Of a stretch of DNA of 64,000 bases, positions 49,852-60,816 are shown piece after piece. How positions within the stretch are numbered: position 1 is the first letter of the stretch; each line of letters opens with the position of its first letter. The DNA lies in the NCBI GenBank assembly GCA_020161755.1, contig JAIUOS010000005.1:62001-126000 (forward strand), given 5' to 3'. The stretch is from Actinomycetota bacterium (GTDB taxonomy: Bacteria; Actinomycetota; Actinomycetes; Propionibacteriales; Propionibacteriaceae). Below the pieces are notes generated by a model. It did no database searches. It had not been told where the DNA came from and saw nothing but the letters and a program-made list of their open reading frames with translations. The translations under genes were made by a program, and so were the position numbers.

Positions 49852-50997
49852 ATGGAGCTGGTGCAGCGCATGCAGCGCCACGGCACGACGATCTTCACCG
49901 AGATCAGCGCGCTGGCCGCCCGGCACGACGCGGTCAACCTGGGCCAGGGGTTCCCCGACACCGACGGCCCGTCCGAGCTGATCGAGGCCGCCAAGCGGGC
50001 CATCGACACCGGTCAGAACCAGTACCCGCCGCTCAGCGGACGCCCCGAACTGCTGGCAGCCGTCGCCGACCACCAGCGGCGCTGGTACGGGATCGACGTC
50101 GACTTGTCCACCGAGGCGCTGGTCACGGTGGGCGCGACCGAGGCTATCGCCGCGACGATCCTGGCGTTCTGTTCGCCCGGCGACGAGGTCGTGATGTTCG
50201 AGCCGTACTACGACTCCTACGCCGCGATGGTCGACCTGGCCGGCGCGACCCGGCGGACGGTCGTGCTGCGGTTCCCCGACTTCGCCGTCGACGAGGCGGC
50301 GCTGCGGGCCGCGTTCAGCGCGCGCACGAAGCTGGTGCTGCTCAACAGCCCGCACAACCCGACCGGCAAGGTGTTCACCGACGCCGAGCTCGCCCTGATC
50401 GCTCGACTGGCCCGCGAGCACGACGCGTGGGTGGTGACCGATGAGGTGTACGAGCACCTGGCGTTCGCCCGTCCGCACTGCCCGATCGCGACCCTGCCGG
50501 GCATGGCCGAACGGACGCTGACGATCTCCTCGGCGGGCAAGACGTTCTCCGCGACCGGCTGGAAGGTGGGCTGGGTGACCGGTCCGGCCGCCGCGGTGGC
50601 CGCCGTCCGCACGGTCAAGCAGTTCCTCACGTTCGGTGTCGGCGGGCCGTTCCAGCTCGCGGCGGCCGCCGCGCTCTGCCTGCCCGACGACTACTTCACG
50701 GCGTTCCGTGACCGGCTGCGCGGCAAGCGTGACCTGCTGGTGGACGGGCTGGCCGGCGCCGGCTTCGACGTGGCCGTGCCCGAGGGCACCTACTTCGTGG
50801 TGGCGGACGCGGCCCCGCTCGGCGTCACCGACGCGTCCGCCTTCGCCCGGGAGCTGCCCGCGCGGATCGGTGTCGCGGCGATCCCGGTGCAGGTGTTCCA
50901 CGACGACCCGGACGCCGCCCCGTCCCTGCTGCGCTTCGCGTTCTGCAAGCGCGACGAGGTGCTCCGCGAGGGCGTCCGCCGCCTCGCCCGCCTCTGA
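49852..50997 (+). CDS. Pyridoxal-phosphate aminotransferase, class I/II (DapC/kynurenine-aminotransferase type)
   Basis: A 381-aa aminotransferase. AVNLGQGFPDTDGP starts the substrate site, LNSPHNPTGKVF and VTDEVYEHLAF bind PLP, and the catalytic Lys is in TISSAGKTFSATGWKVGW. The C-terminal Arg region is LRFAFCKRDEV. The best matches by eye are the methionine/kynurenine aminotransferases and actinobacterial DapC-like enzymes; the amino-acid substrate is not certain. ATG 49852 follows GAGG and matches the conserved N-terminus (QRMQRHGTTIFTEISALA). Confidence 0.9.
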   Translation: MELVQRMQRHGTTIFTEISALAARHDAVNLGQGFPDTDGPSELIEAAKRAIDTGQNQYPPLSGRPELLAAVADHQRRWYGIDVDLSTEALVTVGATEAIAATILAFCSPGDEVVMFEPYYDSYAAMVDLAGATRRTVVLRFPDFAVDEAALRAAFSARTKLVLLNSPHNPTGKVFTDAELALIARLAREHDAWVVTDEVYEHLAFARPHCPIATLPGMAERTLTISSAGKTFSATGWKVGWVTGPAAAVAAVRTVKQFLTFGVGGPFQLAAAAALCLPDDYFTAFRDRLRGKRDLLVDGLAGAGFDVAVPEGTYFVVADAAPLGVTDASAFARELPARIGVAAIPVQVFHDDPDAAPSLLRFAFCKRDEVLREGVRRLARL

Positions 50998-50998
50998 C

Positions 50999-51031
50999 CG
51001 AAACGAAAGGGGACAGTCCCCTTTCGTTTCG
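50999..51031. repeat. Palindromic repeat, copy 4
   Basis: A perfect 33-base palindrome with outer arms CGAAACGAAA / TTTCGTTTCG around GGGGACAGTCCCC. It starts directly after the aminotransferase stop and matches copy 3 except at the central base. Confidence 0.9.
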
Positions 51032-51040
51032 CCGCTGAAG

Positions 51041-51055
51041 AAGGACGGTCCCCTT
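51041..51055. repeat. Degraded copy of the palindromic repeat
   Basis: AAGGACGGTCCCCTT keeps the right half of the core, but the left half has lost two G residues. It lies between copies 4 and 5 and suggests tandem duplication with decay. Confidence 0.55.
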
Positions 51056-51065
51056 CCCGCCACGT

Positions 51066-51096
51066 GGACCGAAAGGGGACTGTCCCCTTTCGGTCC
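51066..51096. repeat. Palindromic repeat, copy 5
   Basis: A perfect 31-base palindrome with outer arms GGACCGAAA / TTTCGGTCC around GGGGACTGTCCCC. It lies 13 bases before the aldo/keto reductase stop, between convergent genes. Confidence 0.9.
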
Positions 51097-51109
51097 GCGG
51101 CACCATCCC

Positions 51110-52081
51110 TCAGCTGAACGAGCGCGGGATGTGCGGCGCGTAGTGCTCCTCGAGCCGGCCCACCTCGTCCTCGCTGAGGTGGACGTCCAGCGCGGCGACC
51201 GCGTCGCTCAGGTGGTGGGGCTTCGTCGCGCCGACGATCGGCGCGCTGACCACGGGGTTCTTCAGCACCCAGGCGAGCGCGACCTGCGCCATCGGGACGC
51301 CGCGCTCCCCGGCGATCGCCTGGACGGCGTCCACGATTGGGGCGTCGGCGTCCTGGTCGTAGCGGCGTCCGACCTGGTCCACGTCCATCCGGGCGGTGTG
51401 CTCGCCCCACGGGCGGCAGACCCGGCCCTTCGCCAGCGGCGAGAACGGGATCGCCCCGACGCCGGTGTCGGCGAGGAGGCCGAACATCTCCCGCTCCTCC
51501 TCGCGCATGATCAGGTTGTACTCGTCCTGCATCGAGACGAACCGCGTCCAGCCGTTCAGCGACGCCGTGTACTGCATCTTCGAGAACTGCCAGGCCCACA
51601 TCGCCGACGCGCCGAGGTAGCGGGCCTTGCCGGCCTTCACCACGTCGTGCAGTGCCTCCATGGTCTCCTCGACGGGCGTGTGCGGGTCGAACCGGTGGAT
51701 CTGGTACAGGTCGACGTAGTCGGTGCCCAGTCGGGTCAGGCTGGCGTCGATGTTCTCCATGATCGCCGCGCGCGACAGTCCCGAACCGCCAGGGCCGGGG
51801 TGCATCGGGAAGTACACCTTGGTGGCCAGGACGACGTCCTCGCGCCGGGAGAACGTCCGGATCGCCCGCCCGGTGATCTCCTCGGAGGTGCCGCCGCTGT
51901 ACACGTTCGCCGTGTCCCAGAAGGTGATGCCCTGCTCGACAGCCTGGGCGAAGAACGGCTGCGCGGCGTCCTCGTCGAGCGCCCACTGGCTGAAGCCGCT
52001 GGCGTTGTCGCCGAAGCTCATGCAGCCCAGCGCGATCCGGCTGACCTTCAGCCCCGAGGTGCCGAGGCGGGTGTACTCCAT
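51110..52081 (-). CDS. Aldo/keto reductase (YajO/AKR-type)
   Basis: A 323-aa AKR of the potassium-channel-beta/YajO group. The tetrad residues are visible in FWDTANVYSGG (Asp, Tyr), VLATKVYFP (Lys) and LYQIHRFDP (His). VSAPIVGATKPHHL binds NADP. I start it at ATG 52081, which has GGAG upstream; the 12-codon longer frame covers that ribosome site. The substrate is unknown. Confidence 0.9.
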   Translation of the reverse strand: MEYTRLGTSGLKVSRIALGCMSFGDNASGFSQWALDEDAAQPFFAQAVEQGITFWDTANVYSGGTSEEITGRAIRTFSRREDVVLATKVYFPMHPGPGGSGLSRAAIMENIDASLTRLGTDYVDLYQIHRFDPHTPVEETMEALHDVVKAGKARYLGASAMWAWQFSKMQYTASLNGWTRFVSMQDEYNLIMREEEREMFGLLADTGVGAIPFSPLAKGRVCRPWGEHTARMDVDQVGRRYDQDADAPIVDAVQAIAGERGVPMAQVALAWVLKNPVVSAPIVGATKPHHLSDAVAALDVHLSEDEVGRLEEHYAPHIPRSFS

Positions 52082-52177
52082 CGTGGTCTCCTTCGTCGCC
52101 GGTGTCGGCACGGCCATTCCACCACCGGGCGACGCGGACGAGACAGGTCCTGCCAGTAACCCCCTTCCCCGCCAGGT

Positions 52178-52208
52178 GGACCAAAAGGGGACTGTCCCCT
52201 TTTGGTCC
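52178..52208. repeat. Palindromic repeat, copy 6
   Basis: A perfect 31-base palindrome with outer arms GGACCAAAA / TTTTGGTCC around GGGGACTGTCCCC. It ends 8 bases before the LicT stop codon. Confidence 0.9.
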
Positions 52209-52216
52209 GGGCGGGC

Positions 52217-53053
52217 TCACTCCTCGCTGGCGAGACGGGCCACGTGCAGGGTCAGGTAGATGACCTCGTCGGCCGTGATCGGCTTCTCCAGCCGCAGCTC
52301 GAGCAGCGCCTTCACCCGCTCGGCGCACAGGTAGGCCCGTGGGAAGGCGGTGCGGATCGTGGACGTGAAGCTCTCCGGGTTCTCGACGAGCTGCTGGCCG
52401 GCCTCGACGCGGACGAAGAAGTACCGCAGGTGCGTGATGAACCGGGCGGCGTTGATGCTCTCGGTGTCGAAGTGGCGGTCGAAGGCCGAGTCGAGCACCT
52501 CGAACACCTGCCGGAACAGCTCGGTCATCCGCACGGTGCGCGACAGGTCGTCGGTGGCGAACATCGCGTTGACGAAGTGCAGTGCGATCGGCACCGCCTC
52601 GTCGGCGGGCAGGTCGACGCCGGTCCGGGACGTGACCAGGGCCACCGCGTCCCGGGCGACCCGCAGCTCGCTCGGGTACAGGTGCGCGACCTCGGCCCGC
52701 AGCGGGTACTCGACCTCGATGTGCTGGCGGACGCGCTTGATCGCGAAGCTGATGTGGTCGGCCAGCGGGATCACCATGCCCTGCCCGAACGCCGTCCCGA
52801 GCCGCTCCTGCGCGAGCTGGAGGATCTCCGCGGCCAGCAGGAGGTGCTCGGGCGGGATCTCGGTCAGGAACGCGGTCAGCTGGTCGATGTCGTGCTGGGC
52901 GTCGGGGACGAAGACCTGCTGCACCTTCCCGGCGTCCACCCGGTCGCCCTTGCGGGCCTGGAAGCCCAGCCCGCGCCCGGTGAGGACGACTTCCTTCCCG
53001 TCGTCGTCGGTGGCGAGGACGACGTTGTTGTTGAAGACCTTGAGCACATCCAC
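52217..53053 (-). CDS. BglG/LicT-type transcriptional antiterminator
   Basis: A 278-aa RNA-binding antiterminator. The N-terminal CAT domain (VLKVFNNNVVLATDDDGKEVVLTGRGLGF) binds RAT RNA. Two PRD domains follow, with the expected phosphorylation histidines in PLADHISFAIKR, IALHFVNA, FITHLRYF and LTLHVARL. PTS phosphorylation controls its dimerisation. GTG 53053 with GGAAGGA upstream gives the usual LicT length; the frame continues upstream in unlikely Pro/Gly-rich sequence. It is the last gene of the beta-glucoside operon and should act on the RAT site at 56626-56653. Confidence 0.93.
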   Translation of the reverse strand: MDVLKVFNNNVVLATDDDGKEVVLTGRGLGFQARKGDRVDAGKVQQVFVPDAQHDIDQLTAFLTEIPPEHLLLAAEILQLAQERLGTAFGQGMVIPLADHISFAIKRVRQHIEVEYPLRAEVAHLYPSELRVARDAVALVTSRTGVDLPADEAVPIALHFVNAMFATDDLSRTVRMTELFRQVFEVLDSAFDRHFDTESINAARFITHLRYFFVRVEAGQQLVENPESFTSTIRTAFPRAYLCAERVKALLELRLEKPITADEVIYLTLHVARLASEE

Positions 53054-53104
53054 GTGCGGTCCTTCCAACGTCAGTGGGCGCCCGCCCGGTTCCCCCGGTC
53101 GCGC

Positions 53105-53134
53105 TGGTGGGCTACGTCCGCAAACGTAGCCCAC
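53105..53134 (-). terminator. Hairpin between 6-phospho-beta-glucosidase and licT
   Basis: GGTGGGCTACG and CGTAGCCCACC are perfect 11-bp arms around 8 bases, in the 115-base gap. A second palindrome CCGGACGCGCGTCCGG lies at 53151-53166, right after the glucosidase stop. There are no T-runs; together they could lower licT expression relative to the upstream genes. Confidence 0.5.
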
Positions 53135-53168
53135 CGGTTCGGCACGGGTGACCGGACGCGCGTCCGGG

Positions 53169-56526
<3,358 letters not shown>

Positions 56527-56625
56527 TTCTTCTCCTTCGAACAACTCTGTTCAGGGCCGGAAACGCAGAAAGACCCGAGCCGACTCCCGGAGTTGCACAA
56601 GACAGAGCATGCCGAAAGCTAGCTC

Positions 56626-56653
56626 AGGCCTTGCCTCTTGCGAGTAACAACCC
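56626..56653 (-). promoter_or_regulatory. RAT antiterminator site for the LicT-type protein
   Basis: On the minus strand the leader reads GGGTTGTTACTCGC, then AAGAGGCAAGGCCT. This matches the ribonucleic antiterminator consensus of BglG/LicT/SacY (GG-TTGTTACT...GGCAA..CC). It lies ~100 bases before the EIIBCA start. The competing terminator is not sharply defined; the GC-rich stretch before GGGTCTTTCT (56576-56567) is the best candidate. Confidence 0.85.
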
Positions 56654-56681
56654 TGGGGAACCGCTCAGGTTCCTGACCGAA

Positions 56682-56710
56682 AAGCTAGCACCGCTCGGAT
56701 TTGCCGTCAA
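56682..56710 (-). promoter_or_regulatory. Promoter of the beta-glucoside PTS operon
   Basis: TTGACG (56710-56705) and TAGCTT (56687-56682) are separated by exactly 17 bases on the minus strand. A small hairpin GGAACC-TGAGC-GGTTCC sits at the start of the transcript, just before the RAT site. Confidence 0.8.
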
Positions 56711-56724
56711 CCATTCTGTGCCGG

Positions 56725-57576
56725 TCAGTTCAGCTGGCGCGTCCGCACCAGCGGGAACACCGCCGACATCAGCCAGCGCGGCATCCGGAAGATCGGACGG
56801 TTGCGGGTCAGGACGTCGATGGCCGCCAGCTCCCCGGCGTCCAGTTCGAAGTCGAAGATGTCGAAGTTCTCGCGGATGTGGACGGGGTTGGTGGACTTGG
56901 GGATCGCGACGTGGCCGGACTGGACGTGCCAGCGCAGGATGACCTGGACGGGGCTCTTGTCGTGGCGCTGCGCGATGGCGACGATCGCGGGCTCGGCCAG
57001 GAGGTCGCGCGAGCCGTGCCCGACCGGGAACCAGGCCTCGGGGACGATGTCGTGGGTGCGCAGGAAGGGCAGGAGTCTGCGCTGGCGCCAGTAGGGGTGG
57101 AGTTCCACCTGGTTGACGACCGGCCGGATCTCCGCCCGCGGCAGCAGCTGTTCGAGGTCGGCGATCGTGAAGTTGCTCACCCCGATCGAGCGGACGGTGC
57201 CCTGCGCGACGGCGTCCTCCATCGCGGCCCACGTGCCGAGGATGTCACCGACCGGCTGGTGCAGCAGGAGGAGGTCGAGGTAGTCGGTGCCGAGCCGTTC
57301 GAGGCAGCGTCCGATCGCGGCGGGGGCCTTGGCGGCCCCGTACTCCGAGGGCCACAGCTTGGTGGTGAGGAAGATGTCGGCGCGCGGCACCCCGGACGCG
57401 CGCATGCCGCGTCCGACGGGGCGCTCGTTGCCGTACATGACCGCGGTGTCGAGCAGGCGGTAGCCGGTGCCCAGTGCGGTCTCGACGACCGACTGGCAGG
57501 TGAGCCCGTCCGACACCAGGTAGACGCCCAGGCCGAGCTGAGGCATCAATGCGCCGTCGTTGAGCGTGAGTTGCAT
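56725..57576 (-). CDS. Aldo/keto reductase (AKR5-like)
   Basis: A 283-aa reductase of the 2,5-diketogluconate-reductase-like group. The tetrad is in LLDTAVMYGNE, FLTTKLWPS and LLLHQPVGD, and VAIPKSTNPVHIREN binds NADPH. ATG 57576 fits the conserved start MQLTLNDGALMPQLGLG. It is the third AKR in the window. It ends 15 bases upstream of the PTS promoter on the same strand, but has its own transcription unit. Confidence 0.9.
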   Translation of the reverse strand: MQLTLNDGALMPQLGLGVYLVSDGLTCQSVVETALGTGYRLLDTAVMYGNERPVGRGMRASGVPRADIFLTTKLWPSEYGAAKAPAAIGRCLERLGTDYLDLLLLHQPVGDILGTWAAMEDAVAQGTVRSIGVSNFTIADLEQLLPRAEIRPVVNQVELHPYWRQRRLLPFLRTHDIVPEAWFPVGHGSRDLLAEPAIVAIAQRHDKSPVQVILRWHVQSGHVAIPKSTNPVHIRENFDIFDFELDAGELAAIDVLTRNRPIFRMPRWLMSAVFPLVRTRQLN

Positions 57577-57746
57577 ACCACCAGCTTGACGCATCGGTGG
57601 GGCCAATGGGGGGAGGGTGGCTCTGGGCGGGAGCCGCAAAGTCCCCCGGACGGGGACTGAGATGGCTTGTCAGCAGGCAAATAGGATCGCGCTGATCCCG
57701 TTGACGGCCAACCCCAGCCATACCCCCCGACGGCCCTGCGCGGATC

Positions 57747-57782
57747 GAGCCCGCCGCGCAGATCCCCCCTCGCGGCGGGCTC
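57747..57782. terminator. Strong hairpin between divergent genes
   Basis: GAGCCCGCCGCG and CGCGGCGGGCTC are perfect 12-bp arms around 12 bases. It lies in the 271-base region between the aldo/keto reductase and LRV-protein starts, so it would sit in or before a 5' leader. Its role is uncertain. Confidence 0.5.
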
Positions 57783-57847
57783 ACCCATTCTTCGGGCCGG
57801 GGCTTATGCTCGGTCGTCATCAAGGCGATCGGTCCGGAGGTGGCGAG

Positions 57848-58558
57848 ATGGACGCGGAACCCTCGGCTCGGGTGAACGTGGCCGGCAACCCGTCGACGCC
57901 GATCGAGACGCTCGTGGCGCTGACCGCGGACCCGGATCCGGACGTGCGACGCGCGGTCGCGATGAACGAGGCAACGCCCGCCGAGGTGCTCTCCCGGCTG
58001 GTCGACGACCCGGACCCCGGCGTCCGTGGGCTGCTGCCGTTGCGGGACCTGCGTCCCCAGGACCTCGACCGGTTGTGCGCGGACGAGCACCCCACGATCC
58101 GTCGGCTGGCGAGGGAGGTCCGCGCCGTCCGGCAGCCGGCGCCCGCGCCAATGTCACCGGCGGCTCCTGCGGTGACGACCCCACCTCCGCTCCCGATGAA
58201 GCCGCCGAGCCCGATCGTGCCCGGCCCGCCACCGGCGATGCCGTTGGCCGTCGTTTCGCCGGCCCCGGTCGCGGCCCCGCGAGGCAACCCTCGCGGGCTG
58301 GCCGCGCTGCTGGACCGGATCGGTCCCCTCCCACGCGTCATCGTGGCGATCCTGGGTGCGGTCCTCGCCGGGATCGTGGCCCTCACCCTGGTGGCCCTGG
58401 TCTCCGGTGAAGGTTCGGCCTTCGAAGGAGGCGTCGTCGTGGCGATCCTGGTCGCGACGCTGCTGGCGATCGTGTACGGAGTGGCTCGGGCCGTGCACCG
58501 CCCACCCCCGCCGCCGGACGGGGACCGCGAGCTCTACCACCCCGACGACCTTCGCTAG
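57848..58558 (+). CDS. Leucine-rich-repeat-variant (LRV) membrane protein
   Basis: A 236-aa protein. The N-terminal third carries LRV/HEAT-like repeats (NPSTPIETLVALTADPDPDVRRAVAMNEATPAEVLSRLVDDPDPGVR). A Pro-rich linker (about residues 100-145) and two membrane helices (about 165-187 and 195-212) follow, with a charged tail. GGAGG precedes ATG 57848. The repeats probably bind a protein partner on the cytoplasmic side; function unknown. Confidence 0.8.
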   Translation: MDAEPSARVNVAGNPSTPIETLVALTADPDPDVRRAVAMNEATPAEVLSRLVDDPDPGVRGLLPLRDLRPQDLDRLCADEHPTIRRLAREVRAVRQPAPAPMSPAAPAVTTPPPLPMKPPSPIVPGPPPAMPLAVVSPAPVAAPRGNPRGLAALLDRIGPLPRVIVAILGAVLAGIVALTLVALVSGEGSAFEGGVVVAILVATLLAIVYGVARAVHRPPPPPDGDRELYHPDDLR

Positions 58559-58704
58559 GACACCGGGCGCCGTCGCTGATCGACAGAGAGCGCCCGGAGT
58601 GCGCGCGCCGCAACAGCTACCTCCCGCCGACTGCACCGACCACGAGGGCACCCGGGCATCGCGCCCCGACGCCGCGGCGGGGGCATCCCATCAGAGGGGC
58701 ATAA

Positions 58705-58869
58705 CGTGTAACAACTGGCGATCTGGGCGCACATTACTCGAGTAACGGCGAGATCCGCCTCGGGCGTCACGTCCTGCTCAAGACCCAGGCCGTCCCCAGC
58801 TACGAACAAGCTTGCGGCCAGTCGCGAGACGCGTGTGAAGCCAAGGTGGCCGAGATCTTCCAGCGTTGA
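58705..58869 (+). pseudogene. Coding remnant without start codon
   Basis: A 54-codon open stretch ending at TGA 58869 reads protein-like (AHYSSNGEIRLGRHVLLKTQ, then SYEQACGQSRDACEAKVAEI). By hand count about three quarters of its third positions are G or C from codon 7 on, above the other frames. A TAA stands directly upstream and no ATG/GTG start lies in the frame, so it looks like the tail of a decayed gene. I do not recognise it. Confidence 0.35.
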
Positions 58870-58927
58870 CGTCAGCGGTGCATGCAGCCATATCTCAAAC
58901 TGGCATGATTCGTCATCAGCTACGCTT

Positions 58928-58939
58928 ACGTACATACGT
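58928..58939 (+). promoter_or_regulatory. Candidate operator of the AbiE operon
   Basis: ACGTA-CA-TACGT is a perfect 5-bp inverted repeat between a TACGCT box (58921-58926) and the ribosome site of abiEi. AbiEi antitoxins repress their own operon through inverted repeats, so this is a plausible binding site. Confidence 0.4.
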
Positions 58940-58962
58940 TTCGTCCCGAAAGGGGGTGAAGG

Positions 58963-59520
58963 ATGTCGACCCTGAGACCAAGCACGGCCGAGGAGGCGGG
59001 TCTGTCGCGCAGCGGACTGTATCGTGCGGCGCGCGAGGGGCGGCTGGAGCGGATCGCGCGCGGCATCTACCTGCCCGCGGATGCTCCGGCAGGGGACTGG
59101 GACTGGCTCGAGGCAGCAACCCGTCGCCCGGATGCGACGATCTGCTTGGCGTCGGCGCTTGCCCATCATGATCTGACGGATGCGATTCCCGCCGCGCTGG
59201 ATGTCGCGATCCCGCGCGGGTCACGGACGCCGGCGAGTACGGGGGCGATTGCGTGGCATCAGTTCGACCGGGCCACGTTCGACATCGGCCGCCAGGAGAT
59301 CCCGATCCCGGGCACGGATCAGCTGATCGGGATCTATTCACCCGAGCGGTCGATCGCGGATGCGTTCCGGCTGCGGGGCGGGGTTGGGTACGAGTTGGCG
59401 CGCGAGGCGTTGAAGGAGTGGCTGCGCCGCGGCGGGAAGCCTGATCGGCTGATGGAGATCGCCTCTCTGCTCCCGAGGGCGAAGTCTCCCGTCTTGCAGG
59501 CGTTGGAGATGCTGGCGTGA
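58963..59520 (+). CDS. Type IV antitoxin, AbiEi family
   Basis: A 185-aa protein with an N-terminal winged-helix region (TAEEAGLSRSGLYRAAREGRLERIARGIYLPAD), the AbiEi_4-type antitoxin start. A C-terminal domain follows with CLASALAHHDLTDAIP and IYSPERSIADAFRLR. In AbiE systems this protein represses the operon and counteracts the nucleotidyltransferase toxin. GGGGGTGAAGG precedes ATG 58963. Its stop overlaps the toxin GTG (GTGA). Confidence 0.9.
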   Translation: MSTLRPSTAEEAGLSRSGLYRAAREGRLERIARGIYLPADAPAGDWDWLEAATRRPDATICLASALAHHDLTDAIPAALDVAIPRGSRTPASTGAIAWHQFDRATFDIGRQEIPIPGTDQLIGIYSPERSIADAFRLRGGVGYELAREALKEWLRRGGKPDRLMEIASLLPRAKSPVLQALEMLA

Positions 59521-60383
59521 GGGCGGGCGATGAGGTGTTCCGCCGCATCCAGTCTGCGGCGCGCTCCACATCGGCGAAGAGCGGGACGGGTGCACCGACG
59601 CAGGAGTATCTGATCCGGCACACGCTGGAGTCGTTCCTGGACCGTCTCACCCGGACCGCCCATGCCGAGGATTTCGTGCTCAAGGGAGGGATCCTGCTGG
59701 CGGCCTACGGCGTGCGGCGGCCGACGAAGGACGCCGATGCGAACGCGATCAGAGCGGACGTCGCCGCCGATCATCTTGTCGCAGTGGTTCGCGACATCGC
59801 TGCGGTCGAAGTGGAAGACGGTGTGGTGTTTGATCTCGACTCCATCAGCGTGCAGGAGATCCGCGAACACGCCGACTACCCCGGATTCCGGGTGCGAGTC
59901 GGTGCGTCGGTCGGGCCGTGGAAGGGCGCGGCCGCGTGGGATGTCTCCACCGGAGATCCGATCGTGCCCGCTCCCCGTCAGGTGTGCATCGACCGTGTGC
60001 TGGGCGACCCGATCGTGCTTCTGGGCTACGCGCCCGAGACCACGATCGCCGAGAAGGGCGTCACCATCCTCGAGCGGGGCATCACCAGCACCCGGTGGCG
60101 CGACTATGTCGACATCGTCCAACTTGCCCGGCGAGGCATCGACACTGACGAACTGCTCCGCTCCGCACGGGCCGTGGCCCGCCATCGCGGCGTCACGCTC
60201 GAACCCATCGCAGCGCACGTCGTGGGCTATGGGCAGATCGGCCAGGCCAAGTGGGCGGCGTGGCGTCGCAAGGAACGACTGGAGGCGGTCTGCGAAGCAG
60301 ACCTCAACGAGCAGATCGCGTTGGTTGCCTTCTACCTGGATCCCGTGTTCAGCCGCGGAGACGCCCCGCCGCCTCGCACATAG
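59517..60383 (+). CDS. AbiEii-type nucleotidyltransferase toxin
   Basis: A 288-aa member of the AbiEii/DUF1814 nucleotidyltransferases. The active-site region is FVLKGGILLAAYGVRRPTKDADAN: Lys-Gly-Gly at 56-58 and the metal aspartates Asp72 and Asp74. A later conserved acidic/basic block is TTIAEKGVTILERGITSTRWRDYVDIVQLA. These toxins act as GTP/NTP transferases (some modify tRNA) and give phage defence by growth arrest. GTG 59517 overlaps the antitoxin stop. The region lies next to tRNA-Ala, a usual spot for acquired genes, though no integrase is seen. Confidence 0.9.
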   Translation: MRAGDEVFRRIQSAARSTSAKSGTGAPTQEYLIRHTLESFLDRLTRTAHAEDFVLKGGILLAAYGVRRPTKDADANAIRADVAADHLVAVVRDIAAVEVEDGVVFDLDSISVQEIREHADYPGFRVRVGASVGPWKGAAAWDVSTGDPIVPAPRQVCIDRVLGDPIVLLGYAPETTIAEKGVTILERGITSTRWRDYVDIVQLARRGIDTDELLRSARAVARHRGVTLEPIAAHVVGYGQIGQAKWAAWRRKERLEAVCEADLNEQIALVAFYLDPVFSRGDAPPPRT

Positions 60384-60622
60384 CGCGCGTTGTCCGCGCC
60401 CCGAACCGTTGGGGCATGACTGCTACAACCACACGGCCCGCTTTCTCCGCTTCGGGCAGTGTCCTACGTCCGCGTCTCCATCCTCGATCAAGCGACGGGG
60501 CTCTGAGCCGGAAGGGTTATGGATACCCGCGCAGCGGGAAGCGAACCGTCGACGGGCCTATGAGGCCGCCCTCTCGGACGGCCCCACAAGCGTGGGTTGC
60601 ACTTTTGACAGGAGGAACTGGG

Positions 60623-60695
60623 TGGAGCTAAGGGGATTCGAACCCCTGACCTTCTCATTGCGAACGAGACGCGCTACCAACTGCGCCATAGCCCC
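60623..60695 (-). tRNA. tRNA-Ala (anticodon CGC)
   Basis: The minus strand gives a full cloverleaf. The acceptor GGGGCTA pairs with TAGCTCC including the G3:U70 pair that identifies tRNA-Ala, and the D stem is GCGC/GCGC. The anticodon loop TTCGCAA gives CGC, the T arm is AGGGG-TTCGAAT-CCCCT, and the discriminator is A73. The 3' CCA is not encoded (CCC follows), unlike tRNA-Arg in this window. Confidence 0.95.
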
Positions 60696-60715
60696 AGGTG
60701 CCTTGCGGCCCGTAC

Positions 60716-60744
60716 AGGTTAGCACCGGCTGAGCCTGGGTCGAA
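60716..60744 (-). promoter_or_regulatory. Promoter of tRNA-Ala
   Basis: On the minus strand TTCGAC (60744-60739) and TAACCT (60721-60716) are 17 bases apart, about 20 bases upstream of the mature tRNA 5' end. Confidence 0.6.
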
Positions 60745-60757
60745 AACCGGGTGCGGA

Positions 60758-60806
60758 GGCCCTTCGTGACGGTTCGCCCGTTCCTCCCGAACCTCCTCAG
60801 GGAGCG
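60758..60806. repeat. GGCCCTTCGTGACG repeat, copy 1
   Basis: A 49-base unit starting GGCCCTTCGTGACGGTTCG and ending CTCCTCAGGGAGCG. It matches the unit at 62601-62649 at most positions and in the same orientation. Its ends (CCCTTCG... and ...CAGGG) are partly complementary. The two copies bracket the siroheme/GyrI cluster. Confidence 0.75.
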
Positions 60807-60816
60807 GGGGAGGGCG

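Larger units (their letters stand above)
58559..58962. other. Intergenic region between LRV protein and AbiE pair
   Basis: 404 bases. The left part shows nothing recognisable. The centre holds a short coding remnant (58705-58869). The right part is clearly lower in GC and carries the likely AbiE promoter and a small palindrome at 58928-58939. No copy of the tRNA-Ala 3' end is present here, so no attachment site is seen. Confidence 0.6.

Noticed and set aside
41640-52208. CRISPR array suggested by several similar palindromic repeats
   Set aside because: Copies are scattered over many kilobases, are themselves palindromic, and lack regular spacers or cas genes.
58559-58962. Attachment-site duplicate of the tRNA-Ala 3' end marking an integrated island
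   Set aside because: No copy of the tRNA 3' sequence was found between the LRV gene and the AbiE genes.
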